A stretch of 64,000 nt of DNA. Source: Rattus norvegicus. Taxonomy: Eukaryota; Chordata; Mammalia; Rodentia; Muridae. Below are positions 52,701-63,905 of the stretch, one piece after another. The stretch covers positions 113,472,688-113,536,687 of the forward strand of contig NC_086025.1 of assembly GCF_036323735.1 (NCBI RefSeq). Direction: 5' to 3'. Position numbers and translations under genes: made by a program. The notes beneath the pieces are model-generated. The model did no database searches, had not been told where the DNA came from, and worked only from the letters and a program-made list of their open reading frames with translations. Position 1 is the first letter of the stretch; every line of letters begins with the position of its first letter.

Positions 52701-55700
52701 CTGGCCTCCTGGGGCACCCATACATGGGATACACCGGGCTTCTGGAGCTGCTGAGGCACAATAGCCTATGCAGTCCCAAGCTGGCTAAGGAATGGGGTTG
52801 GGGAGGGGAGCTGTTCTTAGAGTCCTGTAGCTGGCTCAGGCCCAGGCCTCCTGGCTCTGTCCTCTAAATACAATGACCATTTGGTCCCTTCAGAGGTGGG
52901 CAGGTTACACGGGGGTTGTCATGGTTCCCTGGAGCTTGGGTCTGGAATGTGCCCCTTTTGGAAGCAGCAGGCTAGGACACGGAGTTCTATAGAAAGGCAG
53001 GCTGGGGCAGAGGCCACGCCACTGCCTCCTGCTGAAGCTTCGCATCCCTATTGGGTTGCAGTTGCTTCCTTGGGGTGTCTGGATAAGTATTAATGACCGA
53101 GGCTGTGGGGTACATCGATTGGCTTCAGCTTCCCGGGCTGCAGGCTGGTACAGGGTTTCATGGGAGATAAACCGTAAACATCCTAGCTCATAAGATCAGG
53201 GTAGGGAGAGGACCAGAAGGTTGTTAGGGTTACCACATCCTCATAGAGAAGGCATTGCCTTGCTTCTGTTAGTTGAGAAAAGGAAGGAAGCCATGTTTTA
53301 AAAGAGGAACTGCATGTGCAGAATTCTCCAGCACCCTGAGGCTGTGCCATCCTTACCCTCCCCCTGGCTGACCAGGGTGCAGGAGTCATGGAGGCTCAGG
53401 ACTTCTGGGGTATCTGATTCTCTCTGCACCTCTGAATTTAGCAGCCCAGCATCCTGAAATTCTCCTCCAATCTGCGCTTTCCTCTGGCTTGCTTCTGAGT
53501 TGGCTGTGGGTCTACACCAAGCGCCATCTGGGATCTGTTTCTAAAGACAGGATGGATAGATTTCGAAGAAGATGGAAACCATGGCAGAGGCTGTTTATCC
53601 AGGCTTCTCCCTTCTATTCTCTTACTGTATTTATTCAGGGGGCACAGCTGTCAGAGCGTAGCTTTCAGTTTTCCCCTTCTACCATGTGGATCCTGGGACC
53701 GAACTCAGGCCACCAGGCTTCGGTGACAAACACTTTTATCTGCTGAGCCATCATCAGCCCTCCCCGCCATTTTCTCAAGCTAGTGTGGAGAAGGAGAGCC
53801 CCCTGCTATCAGGTGGCCCCCTTGGGTCTTGCCCTGCTGTCTGGGTGCTCTGCTGTTTCTGGGCCCTGGTTGTACCTGTGAGACCGTTTTATTTTCCCCA
53901 CAGCACAGCCAACAACCGCAGTGTATTTTCCCCAGTGTCCTGGCCACCACTGGATCCATATAGAGTTTCCTTCTGGTTTAGTTTCCGGTTGTCTGGTGTC
54001 TGCTTACGCGACTCCGTATGTTCCCTGCAGTCTCTGCAGATCTGGCCTTAATGAGCTACCCAGGGAGGCTGCCTGGCACAGGGCACCAGCTTTGGATTCA
54101 GAGAGCCTGGCATGCCAGTGATGGCTCCTCCTTAGCCTCCCAGTCCCAGTCCCAAGACTGGAGTGAGTGCGTTCTGGTGGGTCAGCGCGCGCGTCAGTAC
54201 ACACTGTAGGCCTGTCCTCTCTCCACATCTGTGAGGCAGAGCAGCAGGCTCCTGAGGCCCTGTCCCCTGCTCTGGGGACTGCGGTGGGGGAGGATCCTAC
54301 TTGGATGAAAAACTAGATCATCGGTGAGGAGTCCTGTAGGGGGCTTTGGAGACCTCCAGAGAGTGGTTATAGGTCCTTGGAGGCAGTTGGTCCATCTGTA
54401 GGCTCTTGTCCCCTGTAGGGTATGGTGTTTTCAGGTGCACACCTCTCTCCCTGATTATCATCAAGTCCACTCTCGGGTTCATATTCTCCCTTGCATGGGA
54501 GCCGGGCAGATTCTGCAGGTCATACCTCCACTGCCGTCCCCGCTCCCTGGTCTGTCCAGCCTGGACAGCTTGGGGGCTCCCTGCAGTCTCCGCCGTCCGG
54601 TTGGTTCTTTGCAGACTCAGGCCTGTTACTGAACCGCTTCTGAGTCCGCATTGATTCCCGAAACCACCCTGACCTTAGAGGCCAGGGGCCCAGCCTTTGC
54701 TTGCCTTGGTGACCTTAATTCCCAGATGTCCTCCGGCTCTGCATCAGCTCCTCACCTCCCTCCTAACACACTGAACTCATTTGCACCCGAGGGCCTCTGT
54801 ACTTGTGGCTCCTCCCTGAGACACCATGTTCGAGATATCCGATGGCTTTGGGGACTTGGCTGCAGCCTGGCTAAGGGGTCCCTTCATTGGAGGTCCACCT
54901 GGCCACCCAGCCTGTCTTCTCTCACACTACTTAGTGTTTCTTCATGGTGTGTTTCAGAACTTAGGTACATATCTGTCTCCCTCGGCATGAACACGGCCCT
55001 TGCCTGCCTTGTAGTTTTGAGGTAGGTGTACATAGGAAGTGCTCAGGAGGGGATTTAGCTCAGTGGTAGAGCGCATGCCTAGCAAGCGCAAGGCCCTAGT
55101 TTCGGTCCCCAGCTCCGAAAAAAAGAAAAAAGAAAAAAAACAAAAAAACAAGAAGTGCTCAGGCGTTGCTGTTAAATGAGTAAAACACTGACCTCCAGGG
55201 AGAGGCCTCCCAGGCCCCGCTCCATGCGGTGCAGATCCGTGGGACGTGGTCATCTCCCCGACTAGTGCACCCCTGAAGTTTGTGGGCTCTCCCTGCACCT
55301 GTCACAGAGATCAATGTTAGGTTTGAGGCGGGACCTTTACCAGGAACAGTCTCCAAGGAAGAAGGCCTACAGGGGTCCAGGGAAGGGAAGAAGGGAGGAA
55401 GCTCTTAGCTGAAGGTGAAGGGGGCGGGGACCCAGGTGGCCTTTATACCTAGAAACTCAGGATGTATCCAGACAGTAGAGAGGAACCCCAAAAGTGACCT
55501 TCCAACTGTAGGGTGGTGACACGTTGGAGGTAACAGGACCAGTGAGAAGAGTTCTGTGACTCAGGGCCAGACTTTGTCACCCAGCTCTTTTAGAATCCTG
55601 TGCTTACTGCGCCGGAGACAATGGCCACCCCACAGTCCATTAGCCTTTGTCACACTGACCTCTAACGGCTTCAGTCATCCTCCCCACGCCTCCACTGTAT

Positions 55701-58700
55701 CCTTGGGCCTCGGCCAGCCTCTCTGCTTCCATTCTTCTGCCTGGATATGTGTGCCTCAGATCCCTGCTGGGCTGGCTTCTTAGCCCACCTCAAACGGCCT
55801 GATCTCAGGACCCTTCCCTGACCATTGGTGCATCCTCTTGACCTTCCCCACAACCTGCCGTCAGCCTAAGCATCCATTCCCCTTGTTATACATCAGTCCA
55901 GCATACTTCTCTCTGATGCTCACCTGGGTCATCCCCACACGGGCCTGGCACCCCTTCATCCCTCGGTCGTCGTCAGGAGCCCTGGACTGTCGCTCCCCTT
56001 GAGTTTGGGTTCAGGCAGGTAAAATTGCATAGCTAAAGACCCAAGGCCAGGCAGGGATTCAGACCAGATTTGTACCCCACAGGGTCACTCCCCACAGCAA
56101 GGTCGTCTTAGTGCACTAAATGCCCGTTTCTGTAAGGTTCCAGGCACCAAGAAGCCTGTGGTGAGTGCCTGACCAGAGCCGGAGCCTGCTGCTGCCACCA
56201 TGGGGCCACAGGCCTCCCATTTCTGTCCTCTGAGAGTGTTTTGATCTTTTTCCTCACCCTCCTGGGGACACATGTCTCCAGCACATTTTTCTCAGCCTCT
56301 CCAAGGACTCCCTTGCCCTAGAGACCCAGTCTTAATGGTTCCTCTTCAGCTTTCCCTACGGCCCAGATTTCCGCCTGCCTGCTTCCCCTCCCAGCTCCTT
56401 CTCCAAGCCCTTGAAGAGTCCATTTTCCTTGCCTTTGAGAGGTGGGGCCCACTCTTGTTCTTAGCGCCTGCAGCAGTGGTGTATTTTCTGGACACAGGAA
56501 ACATGCACCTCTTAGGAAGTGTCCTCCAGAGAGTACTCTGCCATTGTTCCTTCTTGCCCATAGCCTCCAGGGAAGGAAAGCAACTTGGAAAGACCTCTCT
56601 TTACTCCTGTGAGGCATGTCCTGCTCTGGTGTGCAAACCTCCCCATGCCGAGAAGCTGGTATTGTTTTGTTTTGAAGTGCCAGGATGGTTAGCACCTGAT
56701 CTACCAGTGAACTACATCCCCCGTGTACATGTGTGTGTATGTGTGTGTGTGTACACAAGTGTGCCACAGTGCACAGGTGGAAGTCAAAAGACAATTTTGC
56801 GGAGTTGTTTCTCTCCTTCCACCTTTATGTGGGTCCTGAGAATTGAACTCGGGTTACCAAGCTTGTGCTGCAAGCGCTTTTATCCCCTGAGCCATCTCAC
56901 CAGAAGATAATTTTTCTACAAGACTATTTATTCATTGTCCAGCATACAGCAAGCCTCAGATCTGGCTGCAGCAGGCTTTTCTGAAATCTCTCTAATCAAA
57001 GACTTCCATTCTGCTGGTTTGGTGATATCTGGTGATGTGCAGGACCTGCCCATTTGCTGCTTAGAAGCCTTGGGTCGTTTCAGCTGCCAGACCCAGATGG
57101 CAGTATGTGGAGACTGAGTGGCACTTGGTCCAGGCAGCTGTCCCTCAGAGCCCGCCTTGCCTGCCTGGGGAGTCGGTAGCCCAGGAGCCCCTGACCTATA
57201 GTCTTTGAAACCCTATCGCAGGCCGCTTCCCTCCTGTTCCCCCGAGTACCAGCCTGGACTCAGTCTTGCTTAGCCATCATATTGATGTTACAAGGTAGAG
57301 TGGTAGCCTCTCTATTCCTCCCACCTGGTCCTCCTCCGGAGGCTGGGTGCCTTCCAAGTTTCAGTTTTCCTTTTCTGTCTGTGGGCCATTCTAAATCACC
57401 TTCTGGGTTTCGTGGGCCAGATGCAGAGCCAGTGGGCCAGAATATCCTGTATGGGTATCTGTGGTATCTTGTAGCTCACCAAAAACCTAGCCCGCCCTCC
57501 CTCTCTCCCTCCCTCCCTTTTAAATCAAGATGGGATCTTACTATGTAGGCCGGGGTGTCTTGGAACTTGCTGTCTAGACTAGGCTGGCCTCACATTTACA
57601 AGGATTTCCCTGTTTCTGCCTCACAAATCCTGGTGTTAAAGGTGTGTGAGACCACACCGCCCCTCCCCCCTTTAAATTAACCCTTCAAAATCCAGTGGCC
57701 TTTAGTGTTTTCAGGTTGGGCAGCGCCACCCAGTTCCCACCAGGCCATCGCCCTTACCCCCTGCCTTCTGCCCTGCTCTGTTGCTGTTTTTGCCTGTGCT
57801 GAAAACAGCTTATGTGGCACTCGAGGCACTGGAGGTAGAGGCTTGTGGGTCTCTTTAAGTTCAAGGCCAGTCTGGTCTACACAGTGAGTTCTAGGCCAGC
57901 CTGGGCTACATAGTGAGTGAGACCTGTCAGAAGGAAAGGAGGAAAGGAGAAGGGGGGGGGGCGAGACACATAACATGTGGCCTCGTGTCCAGGTTGAGAT
58001 TTAGTTTTAGCTCTGGCACCAGGACCTCACACATGCCAGTCAGCACACCTCTCACACCTCTGCACTCCCCCCCACCCCACCGCCAGCCCTTGTGTCTGCT
58101 CTCTTTGCTTATTTCAGTTCTCCCCTCTAATGGCTGAATCACAGTCCACCTTGTAAAGGGCTGTGGGGTTTGCTTTCACTCCTCCGTTGATGTACATTTA
58201 AGGCCACAATCTTCCTTCAGTGTCCCGAGCCAGTGTTCTCAAGCTCGTTGTTTTTCCTCAGGGAAAGCTTGTGTGAATCCTCCAAACCCGTGTACCCATC
58301 TGCTGCCTATTGCCTTGCTCCGCCCCCGCGCCCCTCAGCATCATGTAAAGTACAGGCACTTGATAGAATTCAAACATCGCAGTGCACTCTCGGGGATGTC
58401 ACGAGGCAGTCACGAGGCTACAGCTAAATCGGACCACTCTCAAGTGATGCAGTAGACACACAGGAAGACAAGAAAACTGTGAATGGTTCTTGGATTTCCC
58501 TCGTTGTCTGTATCCCCCTTTCTTTAATACTCCTGGGTGTCAGCTGAGGCCGAGAGCATGCCTGGCTGATCCTGAAGTGATGGTTCTTTATAGGAAAATG
58601 AAAAGGGGGGCTGAGGAGATGGCTCATCCAATAAGAACCCCAGATGTTCTTCCAGAGGGCAAAGGTTCTACCCTCAGCTCCTACAGTCAAATGGTTGTGA

Positions 58701-61700
58701 CTCCCTTCCCAGGGAGATCTGATGCCCTCTTCTGGCCTCAGTGGGCACTGCACACTGTGGTGCACAGACAAATTATCCCTGCACGTAAAATACATTTTTA
58801 AATAAGTGGGAAGCAGCTGCTGAGGCGATGTCCCAGTTGGTAAGCTTTGCTATGCAGGCATGAGGACCCGAGTTCAATCCCCAGCATTCATCTGAGAGTT
58901 GGGCACAGCGGCTTGAGCCTGTGGTAATAGTGTTGGGTAGGCAGAGACAGGAGGATCTCTAGGGCTCACCAGCCAGCCAGTCTAACCGAATCCGTGAGCT
59001 CCAAGTTCAGTGAGAGATCTTCTCTCTAAGAGTAAGGTAGAGCACACACAGAGGAAGACCCAACATTGACTTCTGGCCTACACATACATGTGTGCACTTA
59101 TACACGCATGTGTACACACACAGATGCAAAGCAGCGGCAAGTGGAAATGGACAACAGCAATTCCTCCAGTTCTGCTTCCAACTCACCTCAGGCCATACAA
59201 GCCTTTTCAGTGTCTTTCTGAGATCTGACCTTTTCCCCATCCAAGGAGGAACCAAGAAGGTGACAGGCAGGTCCCCTAGGTTTGGATCCCATTTCTGTCA
59301 CTTACCATTTGTGCAACTTCAGGCACATTCATTAACGCCAGCGCCCCAAACTTACGGCCTTAAAATGGCGGTCACAGGTTGGGGATTTAGCTCAGTGGTA
59401 GAGTGTTTGCCTAGCAAGTGCAAGGCCCAGGGTTCGGTCCCCAGCTCCGAAAGAAAAGAAAGAAAGAAAAAAAAGGGGTGGGGTGGGGATTTAGCTCAGT
59501 GGTAGAGCGCTTGCCTAGCAACCGCAAGGCACTGGGTTCGGTCCCCAGCTCTGAAAAAAAAAAGAAGGAAAAAAAAAAAACCAAAAAAACCAAAAAACGG
59601 TGGTCACGCATTACCTCAGTTCCTGTGGGTCAGGAACCTGCCTGGGTGGGTGCCATTGCCTTCAGGTCTCTCACAGGCTAGAGTCACAGTATCCACCCGG
59701 GCGGTGGTCTCATGTGATGGCTCTCCTCCGGATGCATGGGTATCAAGTTCACCAAAACAGTACTGGTTGGTTTCAGCCCACTCCATTGACATAGGCTGCC
59801 AATGGAGGCCTTCAGCTTCCTTCAGGCTGCCAGCTAGAGACTTCTCTCTGCTCCCTGCTGTGTGGGTGTCTGTGGTGCCTGGTGCGCTGGAAACACAGCA
59901 GGTGGCTTCCAGTAGAGCAGGCAGGGGCAGGAGACCAGAGAGTGAGCCAAGTGGGAACCAGAAGCAATCCCTTGTCACTTTCATAATGTCACGCTTGTAG
60001 AATGTGCTTTGATCATATCCCTCCCACATATTCCTTCATCTCCCTTCTCTTGAACACCCTGTTCCCAACAAGCTTTTACCTTCACATCTTTGATTACTTA
60101 TATTTTATTTATGTGAATGTGTGCATTGTGACTATACTATGTGAGTGCAGTGCCCACAGACACCAGAAGAGGGCAGCAGATCCCCTGGAGCTGGAATTAC
60201 AGGTGGAAATTGTACCTGGGTCCTCTGGAAGAGTGGCAAGCTCTTAACCCCTGAGCTGGGTCTTTCCATTTAAAGTTGTTCATGTGAGCACAGTAGGACC
60301 AAGCACAGTTCACCAGCCCTGCCTGATGAGGAAGATGGCCTCCCTTCCCCTAGCAACCACTGGCTACCTGTAGCTCCTCAGAAAAAGAGTAGGGCCTCAC
60401 GAGTCCAGACACTTTTGTTTTTTATTTTTTGTTCTTCCGAGACAGAGTTTCACAGTGTAGCTCTGGCTGTCCTAGAACTCACTCCGTAGACCAGGCTGAC
60501 CTCGAACTAAGAGCTCTTCCTGGCTCTGCCTCCCAGGTGCTTGAATTAAAGGTGTGCACCACTACTGCCTGCTGCCCAGACACAGTTTTAACCACACTGT
60601 CTGCTAGAAGCAGATCACTCTTCCAGCCACTGTGGGGTGTGACCAGCAGGAGGCTGGGTCACTACAGCCTGCCCATGCAGCTGAAGTGAACCGGATCGAC
60701 TACGACTTACAAAATGAACCGTGGGATGCACTTGGCAGGATTGTTACCACTAGGAGTTTCTGATTTGTCTCTTTGTTCCCTTGGGGGTAGGACTGGGACT
60801 TGAGGGCTGAGACAACAGGTCAGAACAGCCTAGGCCGTTCGGAGAGGAACACACTGTGGAGCTGGGCAGGTGTCAGGAACTGTGGAAGTTGACCTGGAGG
60901 ACAGGGGATTGGACCTGAGTTCCACCCCAATTTGGGACCCTTGGTGTCAGGTGGTAGGAGAGGCTGTGTGTGCAGTCAGATGCCCATAAGCCCTTGCAGC
61001 AGGGTTGGAAACGGTTAATGTTGCCTGTGCTGTGAGGCCTCAGGCAAGTTTCCGTCCCTCTCTGGGCCCACTGCGTCTTACCTACTGGCCTCATACCTAC
61101 TGGCCTCGTGTTCACCATGGAACGGGGAGCGCTGCTCACACCTGTTCCTCTCCTTGCAGGTCTTCTCCATTGTGGTCTTCGGCTCCATTGTGAATGAGGG
61201 CTACCTGAACAACCCGGAGGAGGAGGAGGAGTTCTGCATCTACAACCGAAACCCCAATGCCTGCAGCTACGGCGTGACCGTGGGCGTGTTGGCCTTCCTC
61301 ACCTGCCTGGTCTACCTGGCGCTTGATGTGTACTTCCCGCAGATCAGCAGTGTCAAGGACCGCAAGAAAGCCGTGCTGTCTGACATCGGTGTCTCGGGTG
61401 AGCCTTCTTTGGGGGTGGCCCTTAACAGCATGTCAAGAGCTCTCTCCTCCACCTTCCCCTGAAGTGTAGGTAGTGTAGGGGCCATGGTTGGTAAGGGGAG
61501 GGGCTGGTCAGCTCTGGTCTCAGGGCTCTCCTGTACCCCTCCCTGGGGAGACTGGAGCCGCCCCCTTCCATTGGTCTTGGGGAGAATTGCCAGCCTGTGC
61601 CAGTCTCCTAAGCTTAGGACTCAGCTTGGGCATGAGTGGGACCGAAGGCTTCTAGGCCTGGGGTCCCTTTGACCTTCTAGAAAGAGCTAGGACTAAATGA

Positions 61701-63905
61701 ATGTCCCCAGAAGCTCCTCTTAAGGGCAGGCCGGTACATGCCCACTCTATCCTGGACAGCTCTGGTAGACCATGAGCACCCACAGAAAGTCTTGCCCCTC
61801 TACCTAACTCACACACCTCAGCTTCAGAGGGGCTCCATCTAGGGGGGCTGCACACACGTGGGAAGCGGAGGTCCAGGCCTCAGGTCGTGCAGCTGCTATT
61901 GTCCTGTCCCAATTGTCCCCTCCCCCAGTTCTCTAGAACTCTGAGCAGGGTCACTGCATCCTGCCCCGTGCATTAGCCGCTGGTCTTGCAGACTAAGCTA
62001 GGAAGGTGGCAGCCGTTAAGAGATGCCCCAGATATGGCTGCCTCTGTACCTTCCTTCCTGTACTGCTGGCCCTGTGAGTCGGCTCGACCTGCCCTCTCTG
62101 TGGTCTCCCCCGACCCCAGCTGTGTGTCATTCCCAGTCTGTGCCTTCTCCTGGTTCCCCCTCTCTACTCCAACCCCTAGCTCGTTATTTGGGGGTCAGGG
62201 AGCATGGAGACACGCTCTTGAACTACCCCTCTGTTCCTTGGTGCCCTGTTTTCTCCCCCTTCTCTTTGTATGTCACTGACATCCGGCCTGGCCCTGGGCA
62301 CTCCAGCCTTCTGGGCCTTCTTCTGGTTCGTGGGTTTCTGCTTCCTGGCCAACCAGTGGCAAGTCTCCAAGCCCAAGGACAACCCTCTGAACGAAGGGAC
62401 AGACGCAGCCCGGGCTGCCATCGCCTTTTCGTTCTTCTCCATTTTCACGTGGGTGAGTATGGGTTCCATAGAGTCCCCACTGAGGCTGAGTAGATGGGCT
62501 GAGCCCTGCTTCCTGGAGGGAACCTTGCTCCAGGGCCACCTGCAGTCTCCCTGAGCAGGGCTAGTCATAGCTTTCCTATGGATGTGACCTAAACACCACA
62601 ATGTAGCCCAGGCGGGTCTTGAGCTCAAGAGCCTCCTGCCTTAGTCTCTGACCACACACCACGCCTTTGCTGCTCTCCTTTGCTGCTCTTCTTTCACGCA
62701 CAGAATCTTCACTCCTGGGTCTCCCCACTCCAGGAGGACGTTTCCTAAAGGGCTGTGCTTTCCAAACAAGGAAACTGGGGCTCAGTCACTTCACGGTGTA
62801 CTTGTTTATTTTTTGTCTTTTTAAGGAATTTTATTTTTAGGTCCAGCATTTTTAGGTTGGTGTTTGCTTTTAATCTCAACACTGGGAGGCAGAGGCTGGT
62901 GGATCTTTGAGTTTGAGGCCAGCCTGGTCTACAGAATGAGTTCCAGGGCCACACAGGGAAACCCTATCTCAAAAAACCAAAAATCCAAAAACCAAAACAA
63001 ATATGAGGGAAACATGTTGGAGCCCTTTCAGGGCTAGCCCAAGGTCTCAGGGCTCCATGTGCCACAGCATTGCTGGCCCCTCTGTGTGGGTCTAGGTCAT
63101 ATCCATTTTCTCCCTTCCTAATCTCCCTCCCGTTGAGAGAGTTTAGGGTGTCATCAGACCCCCACTTCCCTCTTTCCCTTCTCCTGCTCCGTTGTAAGTT
63201 CCACGTTCTTCAGGCAACCCCTTGGACTGCACAGTCCCTCTCCCCACTCTCCCTGGGTGACTTTAAAGATTTCTTCTATTTATTTTACGTATGAGTACAC
63301 TGTCATTGTCTTCAAACACACCAGAAGAGGGCATCGGATCCCATTATCAGTGGTTGTGAGCCACCATGTGGTTGCTGGGAATTGATTGAACTCGGGACCT
63401 CTGGGAGGGAGACTTAACCACTGAGCCATCTCTCTGGCCCAGACTTCTTTTTCTTTTTGAGGACCCTAAGAGCCACCTTCTGGGGCACTCTACTTCCCCT
63501 AGTATTGGGAGCTAGAGTTTTGTGGTTCAGTCCCCAGAGGCCAGCCATGGTCACCATAGAGCTCTTGATATCTTCAGGACTTGGCAGGAAGATCAAAGTG
63601 GCCTCAGGAGATCTCATTTGGGAAGAAGGTACCCTAAAAGTAGGATTTCCACCATTCCTGCCTCTGGCTGAGGTGGTGTGACTGATAAGAACATAGCAAT
63701 TGGATTGAAGGCAGACACCCAATGGCCTGGTACTTCTGCGCACAGCTGGTCCTTTCTGAGGCAGCTCTGCCCTTCCGCTTCCTCAATGCCCTCACCCTGC
63801 TCTCTCTGGCAGAGCCTGACTGCAGCCCTGGCCGTACGCAGATTCAAGGACCTTACCTTCCAGGAGGAATACAACACACTGTTCCCTGCCTCAGCACAAC
63901 CATAG
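43630..63905 (+). CDS. Syngr1: Synaptogyrin 1, isoform 1b reading frame (4 exons)
   Basis: Syngr1 encodes a four-pass MARVEL-family protein of synaptic and synaptic-like vesicles. Coding pieces are 43630-43728, 61160-61397, 62307-62452 and 63813-63905. They total 576 nt, 191 codons plus TAG, with GT-AG introns and closing phases. The start MEGGAYGAGKAGGAFDPYTL is diagnostic. Membrane segments are residues ~34-44 extending from exon 1, ~71-92, ~113-127 and ~147-165. The last 30 residues (SLTAALAVRRFKDLTFQEEY to PASAQP) match the short 1b form. The long 1a form would use a downstream exon outside the window, with its tyrosine-rich cytoplasmic tail. The start is chosen for its Kozak context (CCACGATGG) and the conserved N-terminus. 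Confidence 0.95.
45608..45945 (+). mobile_element. Two B1 SINEs in tandem
   Basis: 45608-45740 is a well-kept B1 with a CAAAA-rich tail. 45817-45945 is a more diverged one. Confidence 0.88.
46842..46943 (-). mobile_element. ID SINE
   Basis: A complete inverted ID with a long T-run. Confidence 0.95.
46953..47092 (-). mobile_element. B1 SINE
   Basis: AAAGACAGGGTCTTATATAG and TGCTACTACACCTGGC. Confidence 0.78.
47185..47855 (-). mobile_element. B3, B1, B3, B1 cluster
   Basis: All are inverted: B3 47185-47395, B1 47410-47515, B3 47540-47755, B1 47758-47855. Divergence suggests older insertions. Confidence 0.72.
48270..48790. mobile_element. Inverted B3 then B4-type composite
   Basis: B3 48270-48495 (minus). 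Then GGCTGGGAAGATGGCTCTGC starts a B4-type SINE on the plus strand, ending in a CA-rich tail. Confidence 0.65.
49318..49344 (-). repeat. (CCCCCCA)n tract, G-quadruplex potential
   Basis: Four C-runs separated by single A give a G-run array on the minus strand. Confidence 0.85.
49691..49880 (-). mobile_element. B2 SINE
   Basis: A full inverted B2; GGACCTCT is locally duplicated within the head. Confidence 0.93.
50373..50476 (+). mobile_element. ID SINE
   Basis: A complete ID between ATGTGGTGGTGGTG copies (50359 and 50477). Confidence 0.96.
52065..52165 (+). mobile_element. ID SINE
   Basis: A complete ID between AGAGGAGGGTG copies (52054 and 52166). Confidence 0.96.
52338..52402 (+). repeat. 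(TG)n microsatellite
   Basis: GTGTG repeats with GTGC and ATGC interruptions. Confidence 0.9.
52455..52760 (+). mobile_element. B1 remnant then B3-type SINE
   Basis: 52455-52570 is a diverged B1. 52580-52760 has a tRNA-like head (GCTGGAGAAATGTGCCAGAG) and a CATCCTCTGGCCTCC body. Confidence 0.6.
53620..53762 (-). mobile_element. Diverged B2/B3-type SINE
   Basis: GGACCGAACTCAGGCCACCA and GCTGAGCCATCATCAGCC. Confidence 0.5.
55048..55149 (+). mobile_element. ID SINE, slightly 5'-truncated
   Basis: It begins at AGGGGATTTAGCTCAG and lies between AGGAAGTGCTCAGG and AGAAGTGCTCAGG. Confidence 0.94.
56025..56090 (+). mobile_element. MIR-like ancient SINE fragment
   Basis: CATAGCTAAAGACCCAAGGCC...CAGGGATTCAGACCAG follows MIR spacing. 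Similarity is low and the call is by eye. Confidence 0.4.
56728..56905 (-). mobile_element. B3/B4-type SINE
   Basis: TG-rich tail, TGTGGGTCCTGAGAATTGAA body and GAGCCATCTCACCAG head. Confidence 0.7.
57520..57935. mobile_element. Inverted B1 and plus-strand B1
   Basis: B1 at 57520-57660 (minus, GGATCTTACTATGTAGG) and at 57805-57935 (plus, AAGGCCAGTCTGGTCTAC). Confidence 0.7.
58605..59130 (+). mobile_element. B3-type SINE then B4 composite
   Basis: B3-like 58605-58805 (GGGGCTGAGGAGATGGCTCA), then a B4-type element 58812-59130 combining a tRNA-like head and a B1-like body. Confidence 0.65.
59376..59595 (+). mobile_element. Head-to-tail pair of ID SINEs
   Basis: Two complete IDs (59376-59474 and 59475-59595) share one outer duplication, AATGGCGGTCAC / AACGGTGGTCAC. 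There is no unique sequence between them. Confidence 0.94.
60085..60575 (-). mobile_element. Inverted B3 and B1
   Basis: B3 60085-60265 (CACCAGAAGAGGGCAGCAGA) and B1 60425-60575 (CAGAGTTTCACAGTGTAGCT). Confidence 0.78.
61160..61397 (+). CDS. Syngr1: Syngr1 exon 2 (residues 34-112 plus 1 nt)
   Basis: The acceptor is CTCCTTGCAG and the donor GTGAGC. It encodes VFSIVVFGSIVNEGYL, the acidic EEEEE loop, and TM2 with YGVTVGVLAFLTCLVYLALD. It is 17.4 kb downstream of exon 1. Confidence 0.96.
61398..62306 (+). other. Syngr1: Syngr1 intron 2
   Basis: It is a 909-nt GT-AG intron of largely unique, moderately GC-rich sequence. I see no SINE or additional exon in it. Confidence 0.85.
62307..62452 (+). 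CDS. Syngr1: Syngr1 exon 3 (residues 113-161)
   Basis: The acceptor is GCACTCCAG and the donor GTGAGT. It encodes AFWAFFWFVGFCFLANQW (TM3), the NPLNEGTDAARAA loop and the start of TM4, ending at Trp161 in phase 0. Confidence 0.96.
62657..62972 (+). repeat. Right copy of the block also at 3497, with B1
   Basis: It matches 3497-3931 without the ID insertion. The B1 portion (62850-62972) carries GAGGCCAGCCTGGTCTACAG. It sits inside Syngr1 intron 3. Confidence 0.75.
63264..63442 (-). mobile_element. B2 SINE in Syngr1 intron 3
   Basis: An inverted B2 with a local GATT duplication and a shortened head segment, about 370 bp before exon 4b. Confidence 0.92.
63813..63905 (+). CDS. Syngr1: Syngr1 alternative terminal exon 4b (residues 162-191)
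   Basis: The acceptor is CTCTCTGGCAG after a pyrimidine-rich tract. It encodes SLTAALAVRRFKDLTFQEEY through LFPASAQP and TAG, the C-terminus I recognise from SYNGR1 isoform 1b. The 3'UTR runs on from 63906 and no AATAAA is seen before the window ends. In isoform 1a this exon is skipped. Confidence 0.88.
   Translation, partial: SLTAALAVRRFKDLTFQEEYNTLFPASAQP

Larger units (their letters stand above)
43729..61159 (+). other. Syngr1: Syngr1 intron 1 (17.4 kb)
   Basis: It runs from GTAAGG to TTGCAG. 43740-45600, 48800-49690, 49890-50350, 50490-52050, 52770-53600, 53770-55040, 55170-56720, 56910-57500 and 60590-61150 are mostly unique sequence with no supported exon. The rest is SINEs and simple repeats listed separately. 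A MIR-like stretch (CCTCAGTTTCTCGATTTATAGG) ends near 44230. Confidence 0.85.
62453..63812 (+). other. Syngr1: Syngr1 intron 3 (before exon 4b)
   Basis: It is a 1,360-nt GT-AG intron. It holds the right-hand copy of a sequence block also present near 3500, a B1, and a B2. If its donor is not used, the frame continues 33 codons after Trp161 and stops with TGA at 62552-62554. Confidence 0.8.
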
